DNA of 64,000 nt from G965276675 sp965276675 (GTDB lineage Bacteria > Acidobacteriota > Terriglobia > Terriglobales > Acidobacteriaceae). The notes under the pieces were generated by a model. The model saw nothing but the letters and a program-made list of their open reading frames with translations. It had not been told where the DNA came from and made no database searches. Location: the NCBI GenBank assembly GCA_965276675.1, contig OZ255624.1:4774001-4838000 (forward strand), given 5' to 3'. How positions within the stretch are numbered: the stretch's first letter is position 1; each line of letters opens with the position of its first letter. Of the stretch, positions 53,362 through 61,827 are shown piece by piece. Made by a program: the position numbers and the translations under genes.

Positions 53362-53595
53362 TTACAGGTCGATGGTGATGGCATGCGCCACGTTGCCAAT
53401 CAGGTTGGCGGCCGGCGTATAGCGCACCCTGACCCGCGCCTGGCGCTGCTGCAGCGCAGTCAACTGTGCCGGCTCGGCGGCGGCATGCGAGCTGAGCAGG
53501 AACAGGTGTGACACACCGTGGTCGTCGGTGATCTGAAAGCGTCCCTCCTGGACGATGGTAACCACGCCGGTCATCATCCGGCCGCGCGCGCCCAT
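53362..53595 (-). CDS. Small hypothetical protein in the formate dehydrogenase operon, 77 aa
   Basis: I do not recognise this protein. It looks like a small beta-barrel (TGVVTIVQEGRFQITDDHGV, FLLSSHAAA, ARVRVRYTPAANLIGN). It starts directly after the stop of the preceding gene (TAGATG), with a second ATG at 53577 as an alternative start. It lies between fdhA and fdhB, so an assembly or stabilising role is a guess. There are 12 bp to fdhB. Confidence 0.65.
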   Translation of the reverse strand: MGARGRMMTGVVTIVQEGRFQITDDHGVSHLFLLSSHAAAEPAQLTALQQRQARVRVRYTPAANLIGNVAHAITIDL

Positions 53596-53901
53596 CTAAC
53601 CCGCCCGGTCGTGGGCAAGGTCCGCCAGCCAGTTGCGCGCCAGCTCCAGCTCTTGCCAGGGGACGGCGCCGAGCGGGAAGTGCCCGGCCAGCACGATGCT
53701 GATGACGGCGTTGACATGGTCAAGCTGCCGCTGGCCCTGATGCGACCAGGTCCGGCTGCGCCGTTGCTCCAGCATGGCGTCCCGCAACGCGCAGAGGTGC
53801 CGCGCCGCGGCAGAGAAGGTATGGCCCTCCTTGTGCGGGCGTTCGGCCAGCGCCTGATCGACCGCGGCAAGCGCCTGATGCAGTTCCGCCTCAGGCGCCA
53901 T
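53596..53901 (-). CDS. Small helical hypothetical protein in the formate dehydrogenase operon, 101 aa
   Basis: I do not recognise this protein. It is predicted helical with an amphipathic start (ELHQALAAVDQALAERPH), a His/Arg-rich middle (AARHLCALRDAMLEQRRS) and HVNAVISIVLAGHFPLGAVP. ATG 53901 lies inside the end of fdhA (11-bp overlap), so translation is coupled. Longer versions of the frame run out of phase through fdhA and are unlikely. Its fixed place after the catalytic subunit suggests a role in maturation. Confidence 0.6.
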   Translation of the reverse strand: MAPEAELHQALAAVDQALAERPHKEGHTFSAAARHLCALRDAMLEQRRSRTWSHQGQRQLDHVNAVISIVLAGHFPLGAVPWQELELARNWLADLAHDRAG

Positions 53902-56900
53902 GGCTGGCCCCGCCAGGATTGGCCCCGCTGGAACTGTACAGGCGGCCAGGCCGCAGGTTGCAGGTGACAGCCTTGGTCGAGTGGATGCTGGTGTTGGCGT
54001 CGCCGGTGATCGCCAGCAGCACGTTGGCGATGTCGCCGCGGGCATAGCCTTCCCAGCCAAAGACCCAGGGCATGCCGACCTGATGCACCATGCGTCCGCC
54101 GATCATCAGCGGCCGCATGCGTTCCGTGACCATGGCGCGAGCCTCAATTTCGCCGCGCTTGGTGGACAGCACCGCCCATCCCAGATGGCGGATCCCCAGC
54201 TCCCGCGCCAGCTCCGGCGCGATCTCCACAAACGCTTCCGGCTGCAGCTCCGCGGTGTGGGGTGTCACCCGCCCGATCACGCCGCCACAGTGCAGCTCGG
54301 ACAGCCGATAGGTCGAGAACACAAACGGATAGTTCGGATCTTCGGGATCGTGCAGCTCATTGCCCGGCCGCGACCACATCTTCGCCGTCGGGTTGTATTG
54401 CTGGCCGTAGATCGCATTGCGGACCGGGCTCTCAACCGGTTCATAATGGGCAGGTAACGGACCGTCCTTCAGCCCGGTCGGGACGAACAACTGGCACTTG
54501 CCGTCCGCCTCCATGATGAACGGGGCGTCGCCGCCCAGCGCATCCATGCCGTGCGGGTGCTGGCTCCAGTCCGGGCGATAGTCGGGGCGCCTTGTTGGCA
54601 GGAAGTCGGGCACGTCGTTGCCGGTCCATTTGCCGGCGGCCTCGTCCCACCAGACCATCTTCTTGCGCTCCGACCACGGCTTGCCGTCCGGGTCGGCGGA
54701 GGCGCGGTTGTACAGCGTGCGCCGGTTAGAGGGCCAGGCGAATGCCCAGCCGTGGTGTGCGCCGTTGTCGCCATCGACATCGGGCGTGCGTGATCGGGCC
54801 ATGTTGTGGCCGTCGCGCGGATAGATGCCGCAGTACATCCAGCCGCCGCAGGCGGTACTGCCGTCGTCCTTCAGGTCCTGGTACTTCTCCACCGGCTTGC
54901 GGTCGGCCACCGTGTAGCCGTTGATCTCACGCAGCACGGCCTCCGCCTCGATCTCACCGCGCTCGTCGCGCTCCGGGTACTGCCAGGTCAGCGCCTGGAT
55001 TGCCGCATCCCGCGGTTCCGTGCTGCCGGCGTACAACTGTTTCAGCCGCTTGCCGAGCTGATAGATGAACCACAGGTCGGAACGGCTGTCGCCCGGTGGA
55101 ACCAGCACGGAGTCATGCCATTGCACCAGGCGGCTGGTGTTGGTGACCGTTCCGTCCTTCTCGCCGCCCAATGAGGTCGGTAGGAAGAACACCTCGGTGT
55201 CGATCTCCTGCGGCGTCAGCTCGCCGCGCTGCACCAGCCGGCCCTTCTGCCAGAAGTTCGCCGTCTCGGTCATGGCAAAGTCGCGCACCACCAGCCATTT
55301 CAGCTTCGCCAGGCCCCGCTCGACCAGGTCGGAGTTGACCGCGCCCACCACCGGGTTCTGGCCGAGGATGAACTGCCCCTGCACCACCCCCTCAACCATC
55401 GACAGGGTCATCGGCGACTGCGACACATCCCCGGTCAGCTTCGGGATGAACTGGTAGCCCCATTCATTGTCCGCCCGCGCGGCCGGCCCATACCAGGCCT
55501 TCAGCAGGCTGACCATGTACTTCGGCATGTTGTTCCACCATCCCGTGGTGGGCGTCTCGGTGTCCAGGTAGTCGGTCAGCGTGCCGTGCGGTTGGAACAC
55601 GTTGGGCTGCGGCAGATAGGTCGGCAGCATATTATACAGAGTCGGGATGTCGGTGCTGCCCTGGATGCTGGCATGGCCGCGCAGCGCCATGATGCCGCCG
55701 CCGGGCCGGCCGACATTGCCCAGCAGGCCTTGAATGATCGCGGCGGCACGGATGATCTGCACACCGACCGTGTGATGCGTCCAGCCAACCGCATAGCAGA
55801 TCGCCCCGGTCCGCTCACGCCCGGCGTTCTTCGTCATCGCGTCCGCGATGGCCAGGAAGGTGGCCTGCGGACAACCGGTCACGCGCTCGACCATCTCCGG
55901 CGTGTAGCGCGCGTAATGCCGCTTCATGATCTGGTAGACGCAGTTCGGGTGCTGCAGCGTCGGATCGGTCGGCGGCGGCCCCTCCGTCATGCTTTCATAG
56001 TTACCCCCCGCCGGCTGCTCCTGCGTCTGCGCACGGTGCTCGGCGATCGAGGAGGGGACGATCTTGCCCCGGTACTGCCAGGTATCCTCCTTATACGATC
56101 CGCTGTCCCGGTCGAAGCCAGAGAACAACCCGTCGTTGGTCTCAGGGTCCTGGTAGCCGTCCTCGATGATGTGGGTGATGTTGGTGTAGGCGAGGGCGAA
56201 GTCGCGGAACCACAGATCATTCTGCAGAATGTGGCGGATGATGCCGCCCAGGAACGCGATGTCCGTGCCCGCGCGGATCGGCGCATAGATGTTGGCCAGG
56301 GCAGACGTACGGGTGAATCGTGGGTCGACATGCATGACCACCGCGCCGCGCCGCTGCGCTTCGACGACGAAGCGGAACGCGATCGGATGGTTCTCGGCCA
56401 TGTTCGAGCCCATGACGAGAATCGAATCTGCGTTTTCCAGGTCCCAAAGCGACATGGTGGCCGCACCGCGGCCGAAGGACGTTCCCAAACTGGGCACCGA
56501 AGAGGAGTGTCAGATACGCGCCTGGTTCTCGATATTGATCATGCCCAGGCCGCCGCCGAACAGCTTCTTGATGAGGTAGTTTTCCTCATTGTCCAGCGTC
56601 GCACCGCCCAGCGATCCAAGCCCCAGCGTGTGGTTGACCGTGCGGCCGTCGGGCAGCGTGTCGACGAAGGTCTCGTCACGCGCCTGCTTGGTCAGTTGCG
56701 CGATGCGCTCCATCGCCCAGTCCAGCGGTTTCTCCTCCCACTCCGTCGCGTTGGCTGCGCGGTGCAGGACCGTGTTGATGCGCAGCGGGGAAAGCAGCAC
56801 ACCCAGCGTGCTGGCGCCTTTCGGGCACAGGGTGCCCTGATTGACCGGGCTGCGCGGATCGCCTTCGATATGAACGGGCCTGCCGTTCTTGGCATAGATC

Positions 56901-57112
56901 AGTTGAGCGCAGCCGACGGCGCAGAACGGGCAGATGCTGGTGCCGACAGTGTCAGCTTGCTCCAGCCGTGGCCGCAGGGCGCGCGATGAGGCGGTTTCGG
57001 CTGCCTTGCCCAGCGGGTCTTGACCGGCGAACTGCCGCGGCAGCGACCAGTCTTCGATAAAGCCGCTAATCCGGTCGGCCAGGCCGCGCCGCAGTGTCCT
57101 CATGTCCCGCAC
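53891..57112 (-). CDS. Formate dehydrogenase catalytic subunit, selenocysteine-containing
   Basis: This is a large molybdopterin subunit of about 1073 residues that oxidises formate to CO2. An N-terminal [4Fe-4S] motif CPFCAVGC...TLCPKG (Cys about 61, 64, 68, 96) is followed by NIENQARI, then TGA (56510-56512), then HSSSVPSLGTSFGRGAATMS. The family has Cys or selenocysteine exactly there, so TGA is read as selenocysteine (residue 201), and a SECIS-like hairpin follows. Later parts (PTTDP-like NADPH-free MGD domains, AENHPIAFRFVVEAQRRGAV, GGIMALRGHASIQGSTDIPT) are intact. No Tat signal is visible, unlike FdnG, suggesting a cytoplasmic site. The start is GTG 57112 or ATG 57103. Confidence 0.88.
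56475..56512 (-). promoter_or_regulatory. SECIS-like element with the selenocysteine UGA
   Basis: On the minus strand the TGA at 56510-56512 is followed 15 bases later by CCCAGTTTGGG (56484-56494). This is a CCC/GGG stem capped by an AGUUU loop. In Escherichia coli fdnG the SECIS minihelix GCA-AGUCU-UGC starts at the same distance from its UGA, with the same GU pair in the loop. The position and loop fit SelB binding. Confidence 0.75.
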
Positions 57113-57172
57113 CCCCAGAAAGCCAAAGCTACACGTTGTCAGATGCCCAAGGTTGTCAGCGCGTCTACGGGC

Positions 57173-57224
57173 TGTCAGGCGTTACGGAATGCACAATGTC
57201 GAGACCGGGGTCGAGACCGGGGTC
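57173..57224. repeat. Short repeats in the fdhA upstream region
   Basis: GAGACCGGGGTC occurs twice in tandem (57201-57212, 57213-57224). TGTCAG occurs at 57137, 57154 and 57173, and again at 57236. These may be regulator sites for the formate dehydrogenase operon, but nothing proves it. Confidence 0.35.
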
Positions 57225-57237
57225 ATGGCCAGAAGTG

Positions 57238-58407
57238 TCAGCCGGTCGCCCCTTGATTCCAGCCGCGCCCGGCCTGACCCAGCACTTCGAAGCCACCTGG
57301 GCAAACCAGGACCGTGTCCTCAAGCTTGATAAAGCCGCGCCGCGTATGCTTCAGCGTCGTCTCGATGGACAACACCATGGCATCCTCCAGCGGCCTGTCG
57401 GCATCTTCCGCCTCGTAGGGAACAGGCCCGGTGCTGGTCAGATGCGGAACCTCATGGCTGACCAGACCCATGCCATGGGCGACGAACTCCATCTGCTGAT
57501 GATCGGGCGCATCGCGCAGCGCCGTCTGTGCGGCTGTATAGATTGCACCGCCCGCCACGCCGGCCCGGACCGCCTGCATCGCGGCTTGCTGAACAGCATC
57601 AACCTCGGCAAGCAGGTCCGTCAGTTCGCTGTCCGGCTTGCCCAGGATCCCCATCCGGCAAACATCGCCGATGTAGCCATCGTAGTTCCCGCCTGAGTCC
57701 AGCGACAGGATGTCGCCCTTCTGCCATGGTTGATCGGATGGCGCGCGATTGAGGCTGGTGCCGGCGGTGATCAGGCAGTAATCGAACTGCAGTCCGCGCG
57801 CCGTCTCCTCCCGCCGCAAGGCTTCGACCAACTGCCGTTTCGTGGTTCCAGGCCCGTGCCCGGCAATGACGGCAAGCATCGCCTCGATCACGCGGTCGGA
57901 CGCGTTGCGCAGCTTGGCGATCTCGTCCCTGGTCTTGCGGGCACGCAGCCGCTCCAGCACCGGCAGCGCGTCGACGATATCAGCCTCGGGAAAAGCGTCC
58001 TGCAGGACGCGCATCGCATCCGCCGGCAGGAAAGCCATCTCCACAGCCACACGGCGCGGAGGCCCATCTAGTTCTTTCATGCAGGGAATGGCCTGCCGCA
58101 TGGCGTCGGCCGAACCGGCGGAAACGGCGCGAGCGGTGGCAACCCACAGCGGCTCGACCTGCTGCTGGCCGCCTTCCATGCCGTGACCAAGGTAGACAGC
58201 CCGGTCCGCCCTGCCGCGCGGATAGAGAAAGATCGGCAGGTAGCGGCTCTGCCCGATGGCATCGGCGTGTTCGTAGAAGTGGAACCGGTATCCACCAAGC
58301 AGATACTGCACGTTGGGTTTGGATGTCGCGAGCAGCAGATCAATGCCCCCGGCCTCCATCAGGCGATCGAGCAGCTTCGTCTCGAACGGGGTTTCGTGGT
58401 TCTGCAT
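57238..58407 (-). CDS. M24 family metallopeptidase (Xaa-Pro aminopeptidase/creatinase-like)
   Basis: This 389-aa protein has the creatinase N-terminal domain (LLLATSKPNVQYLLGGYRFHF) and the pita-bread catalytic domain. Metal ligands are the two aspartates in SLDSGGNYDGYIGDVCRM, the histidine in FVAHGMGLVSHEVPHL and the two glutamates in VLSIETTLKHTRRGFIKLED. ATG 58407 follows GGAG with good spacing; an upstream in-frame extension is basic and unlikely. It would hydrolyse X-Pro peptides or a related small amide in the cytoplasm. It is upstream of fdhA on the same strand, with about 125 bp between them. Confidence 0.92.
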   Translation of the reverse strand: MQNHETPFETKLLDRLMEAGGIDLLLATSKPNVQYLLGGYRFHFYEHADAIGQSRYLPIFLYPRGRADRAVYLGHGMEGGQQQVEPLWVATARAVSAGSADAMRQAIPCMKELDGPPRRVAVEMAFLPADAMRVLQDAFPEADIVDALPVLERLRARKTRDEIAKLRNASDRVIEAMLAVIAGHGPGTTKRQLVEALRREETARGLQFDYCLITAGTSLNRAPSDQPWQKGDILSLDSGGNYDGYIGDVCRMGILGKPDSELTDLLAEVDAVQQAAMQAVRAGVAGGAIYTAAQTALRDAPDHQQMEFVAHGMGLVSHEVPHLTSTGPVPYEAEDADRPLEDAMVLSIETTLKHTRRGFIKLEDTVLVCPGGFEVLGQAGRGWNQGATG

Positions 58408-58540
58408 GGATGCTCTCCTTCGCTGCCGGTGCCGAAGCAACGCTTGGTAGCGGACAGAAGTTCAGCCAACGCCGAAACGCGCCGCAACGGCTTGCCATAA
58501 CGGGGCTTATCCAGCGCCGGTAAGTCAGGTGGTTTGATGG

Positions 58541-59230
58541 TCACACCGTCGTGCCGACCGTCCATGTGGCGGAGCGCACCAGGGATGAGCCTTCCAGTTT
58601 GGTGACAACCTGGTCGAGTTCAGCGGGGTCCGCCGTGGTCGGAACCAACGTGGCCGCCAACTCCACTTGATCCTCGCTCTCCGACACCGCTTCAATCTCG
58701 CGGATGGGATAATGAGCGCCCGACAGGACTTCGTCCAACAAATCCCGCACACTGGACACGTTGGAGCGGTCGCATGTCGCATGGACACGGTATCGCGCTT
58801 CTGTCGTGCCTTCGTTGATCGGGCGGCGGTTGACCCAATTTACCAGCGGTCGCAGCAACGTGTTTCCGGCAAGCACAAAAGCGGTGACGGCCACGGCTTC
58901 GGCAGGCAGTCCGGCGCCGGCGAACGTGCCGACAGACGCCGAGCACCACAGCGTCGCCGCTGTATTCAGGCCGCGGATGCTGGCTCCGTCCTTGAGAATG
59001 ACCCCAGCACCCAGGAAGCCGATGCCGGAAACGACATAGGCGATGATGCGTACCGCCCCCTCCGTCCCGGTCAGGCGCAGGCCGAGGTCGGAGAAGGCGG
59101 CAGCACCAACGGCGACCAACACGTTGGTGCGTAGCCCGGCGTTGCGCTGCCGCCACTGCCGTTCGAAGCCGATGCCTGTGCCGAGCACAAAAGCCACGGC
59201 CAGGGCAAGGAGCGTATGCAGGAATGCCAT
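58541..59230 (-). CDS. MgtC/SapB family protein
   Basis: This 229-aa inner-membrane protein has the MgtC hallmark helices: LHTLLALAVAFVLGTGIGFERQWRQ, RTNVLVAVGAAAFSDLG, IIAYVVSGIGFLGAGVILKD and GLNTAATLWCSASVGTFAGAG. A soluble ACT-like C-terminal domain follows (residues about 150-229). MgtC proteins modulate F-type ATP synthase or magnesium homeostasis. In several bacteria their mRNAs have long regulatory leaders, and two tandem hairpins are found just upstream here. Confidence 0.92.
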   Translation of the reverse strand: MAFLHTLLALAVAFVLGTGIGFERQWRQRNAGLRTNVLVAVGAAAFSDLGLRLTGTEGAVRIIAYVVSGIGFLGAGVILKDGASIRGLNTAATLWCSASVGTFAGAGLPAEAVAVTAFVLAGNTLLRPLVNWVNRRPINEGTTEARYRVHATCDRSNVSSVRDLLDEVLSGAHYPIREIEAVSESEDQVELAATLVPTTADPAELDQVVTKLEGSSLVRSATWTVGTTV

Positions 59231-59260
59231 GGTTGGGCCTTCGCGTTCGCCGGCTACTAG

Positions 59261-59304
59261 AGCAACGTCACCCCGACTGGCACAGTCGGGCTGACAAAGT
59301 TGCT
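59261..59304 (-). promoter_or_regulatory. Leader hairpin A upstream of mgtC-like gene
   Basis: CCCGACTG pairs with CAGTCGGG around a 3-base loop. The stem is extended by GTCA/TGAC and AGCAAC/GTTGCT, with a C-C mismatch and an AAA bulge. It lies 31 bases before the start codon on the minus-strand transcript. Attenuator, terminator or dispersed repeat are all possible. Confidence 0.6.
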
Positions 59305-59319
59305 CGTGAAAACAACGAC

Positions 59320-59362
59320 CTAGACCGCGCTGACTGTTCCAGTCAGCCTGAAAGCGGTCTAG
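59320..59362 (-). promoter_or_regulatory. Leader hairpin B upstream of mgtC-like gene
   Basis: CTAGACCGC pairs with GCGGTCTAG (outer stem) and GCTGACTG with CAGTCAGC (inner stem, 3-base loop), separated by a 6-base bulge on one side. Its layout parallels hairpin A, and both share the CTG/CAG-ended inner stem. Confidence 0.6.
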
Positions 59363-59810
59363 CCTACCGCCACGTGGACTGCCAGGAGCGCGTGGTCGGG
59401 TCCGGCAGGCCAGCCGCGCGGGCGCCGATCAAGGAATTCAAGGCAATCACGAAATACCTCTAAGCATCGATGGATCGGGTTGGTCCAGCACGGAGATGGC
59501 CCACGTGGCTTTTCAGGCTGGCGTTATGGTGACTTTGTTGGCGTCGGAATTGGCTGACGCCGCGGCGGCTCAGTCCGAGATGGCACGGGTGGAATGGGAA
59601 CGAATGGTTGCAGCCGTGCAGAAGGTAGCGACAGGTGCGGCCGGAACTGATTAGTGGTCTCGCACAGGGGCATTGCAAAATGAAAAGAGTTTCGCACAAC
59701 AGGCCAGCCAACCTGGCCACAACTGAACTGTAGATGACAGAATCAAAATCGGACAGCTACCCCATGGTGGAGCCCGTGCGACACCCAGACACCGCGAATG
59801 AGTAACCCGG
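59363..59810. other. Intergenic region, mostly without recognisable genes
   Basis: Apart from one weak small reading frame (59496-59654) I see no gene here. The region separates the divergent mgtC-like and FAD oxidoreductase genes. Confidence 0.4.
59496..59654 (+). CDS. Possible small protein, 52 aa
   Basis: The frame runs from an ATG at 59496 to TAG, and an inner ATG lies at 59526. The sequence (MVTLLASELADAAAAQSEMA, then VEWERMVAAVQKVA) is alanine-rich, helical and amphipathic. There is no good ribosome binding site and no known homologue in mind. It could be a chance frame. Confidence 0.25.
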   Translation: MAHVAFQAGVMVTLLASELADAAAAQSEMARVEWERMVAAVQKVATGAAGTD

Positions 59811-61229
59811 ATGTCCTCGCGACCTGACCTCACGTGTGACGTCGCGGTCATCGGTGCGGGCACCGCGGGCCTTGCGGCCGAACGAAGCGCACGCCAAGCC
59901 GGCGCGTCGACAGTGCTGATCGATGACCGCTTTGCCGGCACGACCTGCGCAACCGTTGGATGCATGCCGTCGAAGCTGCTGATCGCGGCGGCGGATGCCG
60001 CCGAGGCCGTCCGGCGCGCCGGTATCTTCGGCATCGGAGTCAACCAGCCCGTGGTCGATGGTCGCGCTGTGCTGGCACGCGTGCGGCATGAACGCGACAA
60101 GCTTGTCGCCGCCACCAAGGCCGCCGCCTTCGACAGTCTTCCCGCTGGCGTCATGGCTCATGCCCGGGCGCGCTTCCTGACCCCAACAGCGCTGCAACTT
60201 GACGATGGCCGACGGGTGGACGCCAAGGCGATCGTGATTGCAACCGGCGCGCGTCCGGCGATCCCGCCCCTGTTTGCCGACCTTGGGGATCATGTCCTGA
60301 CGAATGAAACCCTGTTTGACCTCGCTGAACTTCCGGCGTCCGTCGCCGTCATCGGCGCTGGCTCGCTTGGCCTCGAACTGGCCCAGGCGCTGGCAAGGCT
60401 CGGCGTTCGGACCGCGGTCTTCGACCAGGGCGAGACGCTCGCCGGCCTGCGCGACCATGCCGTCGCCCACACGCTTCTCTCGATCCTGCAGCGCGATGTT
60501 CGCATCACGCTGGGGATCGAGCTTCAGGCAAAGCCGGACGGGAAAGGCCTCTTGCTGTCCTGGACCGGACGTTCGGCCGGCTCCGCGCCTTTCGAACGTC
60601 TGCTGGTCGCCGCCGGCCGCAAACCGCAACTTGCCGACCTCGGGCTTGAGGCGATCCGGCTGCCGCTCGACCCGAACGGCACGCCGCGCTTCAACCATGA
60701 GACAATGCAGTGCGGAGACCTGCCGATCTTTCTGGCGGGCGATGCGAACGCGGACCGGGCGGTGCTGCACGAGGCGTCGTCAGAAGGCGCGATCGCCGGT
60801 AGAAATGCCGCGCTCTTTCCCAAGGTCACCGCATGCCGTCGCACCGTGCCGTTCTCGCTGATGTTCACCGATCCCCCGCTTGCTGTCGTTGGCACGGCGA
60901 CGGACCAGACGGATGCGATCGTCGGAGCGGCCTCCTATGCTGATCAGGGACGTGCGAAGGTTTTGGCCCGCAATGTTGGTCTGATACGGATCTATGCTGA
61001 CCGACCCAGGGGGCGGTTAATCGGTGCTGCCATGGCTGCTCCGGGCGCCGAACACACCGCGCACCTGATGGCTTGGGCCATCGAGAACCGGCAGACCGCG
61101 CGTGATTTGCTGGCGATGCCGATCTACCACCCGACGCTGGAGGAAGGTCTGAAACCAGCGCTGCGCGAAATTTGCAGCCAGCTTGAAACGTCGTCCGAAC
61201 GTGACGAGGACTTCACACCGGGCGCCTGA
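59811..61229 (+). CDS. Pyridine nucleotide-disulfide oxidoreductase (dihydrolipoamide dehydrogenase-like)
   Basis: This 472-aa class I flavoprotein disulfide reductase has CDVAVIGAGTAGLAAERSA for FAD, the redox-active pair in GTTCATVGCMPSK, the NAD(P) motif VAVIGAGSLGLELAQALARL, IFLAGDANADRAVLHEA and the C-terminal His-Pro in MPIYHPTLEEGLK. The length is normal. Such proteins without neighbouring 2-oxoacid dehydrogenase genes usually have other disulfide or quinone substrates; the substrate is unknown here. ATG 59811 is the start. Two long palindromes follow it. Confidence 0.9.
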   Translation: MSSRPDLTCDVAVIGAGTAGLAAERSARQAGASTVLIDDRFAGTTCATVGCMPSKLLIAAADAAEAVRRAGIFGIGVNQPVVDGRAVLARVRHERDKLVAATKAAAFDSLPAGVMAHARARFLTPTALQLDDGRRVDAKAIVIATGARPAIPPLFADLGDHVLTNETLFDLAELPASVAVIGAGSLGLELAQALARLGVRTAVFDQGETLAGLRDHAVAHTLLSILQRDVRITLGIELQAKPDGKGLLLSWTGRSAGSAPFERLLVAAGRKPQLADLGLEAIRLPLDPNGTPRFNHETMQCGDLPIFLAGDANADRAVLHEASSEGAIAGRNAALFPKVTACRRTVPFSLMFTDPPLAVVGTATDQTDAIVGAASYADQGRAKVLARNVGLIRIYADRPRGRLIGAAMAAPGAEHTAHLMAWAIENRQTARDLLAMPIYHPTLEEGLKPALREICSQLETSSERDEDFTPGA

Positions 61230-61263
61230 ATCAGCCGGTCACGAACCCGCGTTCCGCTGTCGA

Positions 61264-61310
61264 GTGGTCCGGTCCTGACGCTTGGTTCCCAAGCGTCAGG
61301 ACCGGACCAC
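61264..61310. repeat. Perfect 22-bp palindrome with 3-base loop
   Basis: The left arm (61264-61285, beginning GTGGTCCGGTCCTGACG) and right arm (61289-61310) are exact complements around TTC. The stem is far longer than usual terminators. It lies 34 bases after the flavoprotein stop codon. Confidence 0.85.
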
Positions 61311-61317
61311 CAAATCA

Positions 61318-61372
61318 ACAGCTAGTGGATAAATCTGGCGGTTCTTTCCGTCAGATTTTATCCACTAGCTGT
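61318..61372. repeat. Second long palindrome, 24-bp stem
   Basis: ACAGCTAGTGGATAAA (61318) pairs with TTTATCCACTAGCTGT, continuing inward through TCTGGCGG/CCGTCAGA with one bulged T and one G-T pair around a 6-base loop. It is 7 bases from the first palindrome but has a different sequence. Confidence 0.85.
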
Positions 61373-61471
61373 CAAACCACGCTCTGCCGACGCTCGTTAT
61401 CGCGGACATCCGTGGCGGTATCAACGAATGCTCGTTGAGGAAGACACGCCCAGCCAGCGAGGTTCCAAATC

Positions 61472-61684
61472 ATGACCGAAACAAACCCTGAGCGTGAGGC
61501 CCGCGAGGCCCACATAAGGAAGATTGAGGCCGATACGCGCATCGAGCAGGAGAAGGCGACGGAACGTAGCGGCATTGACCGGGAGGTGGAGCAGGAGACG
61601 CAGACCGTTCGACCCGGGGCCGACGCGCCTTCACGGGCCGGAATAACCCCCGACGGCAGCGGGGCAGACCGCCAGCGCGGATAA
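61472..61684 (+). CDS. Small hydrophilic hypothetical protein, 70 aa
   Basis: I do not recognise a family. The product is highly charged (NPEREAREAHIRKIEADTRI, EQEKATERSGIDREVEQETQ), mostly helical at first and disordered at the end. ATG 61472 has GAGG about 10 bases upstream. Its composition resembles small stress-type disordered proteins, but there is no specific evidence for that. Confidence 0.5.
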   Translation: MTETNPEREAREAHIRKIEADTRIEQEKATERSGIDREVEQETQTVRPGADAPSRAGITPDGSGADRQRG

Positions 61685-61827
61685 AGACGAATCCGCCCCC
61701 TGGTCCGCGATGACCGCACCGCTAAAACCAGCGTGTTCGAACGCGGGACCGGCCATGACCGCGCGACGCAACAACCGGTTCGCGCTAAGCTGCCCCACGT
61801 CTGATCGCAGCCGAGAGCGTCCAAGCA

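Noticed and set aside
55586..56989. Long open frame on the plus strand (467 codons)
   Set aside because: It lies antisense to fdhA and has no domain-like sequence; long antisense frames are common in high-GC DNA.
53891..57112. Frameshifted or nonsense-mutated fdhA pseudogene
   Set aside because: The only interruption is a TGA at the known Sec/Cys site, followed by a SECIS-like hairpin; the rest of the frame is intact.
59261..59362. M-box or guanidine riboswitch upstream of the mgtC-like gene
   Set aside because: The hairpins lack the conserved M-box core and the ACGR loops of the guanidine-II type; only the general layout fits a leader RNA.
59757..60770. Minus-strand open frame of 337 codons
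   Set aside because: Antisense to the disulfide oxidoreductase, whose motifs are clear on the plus strand.
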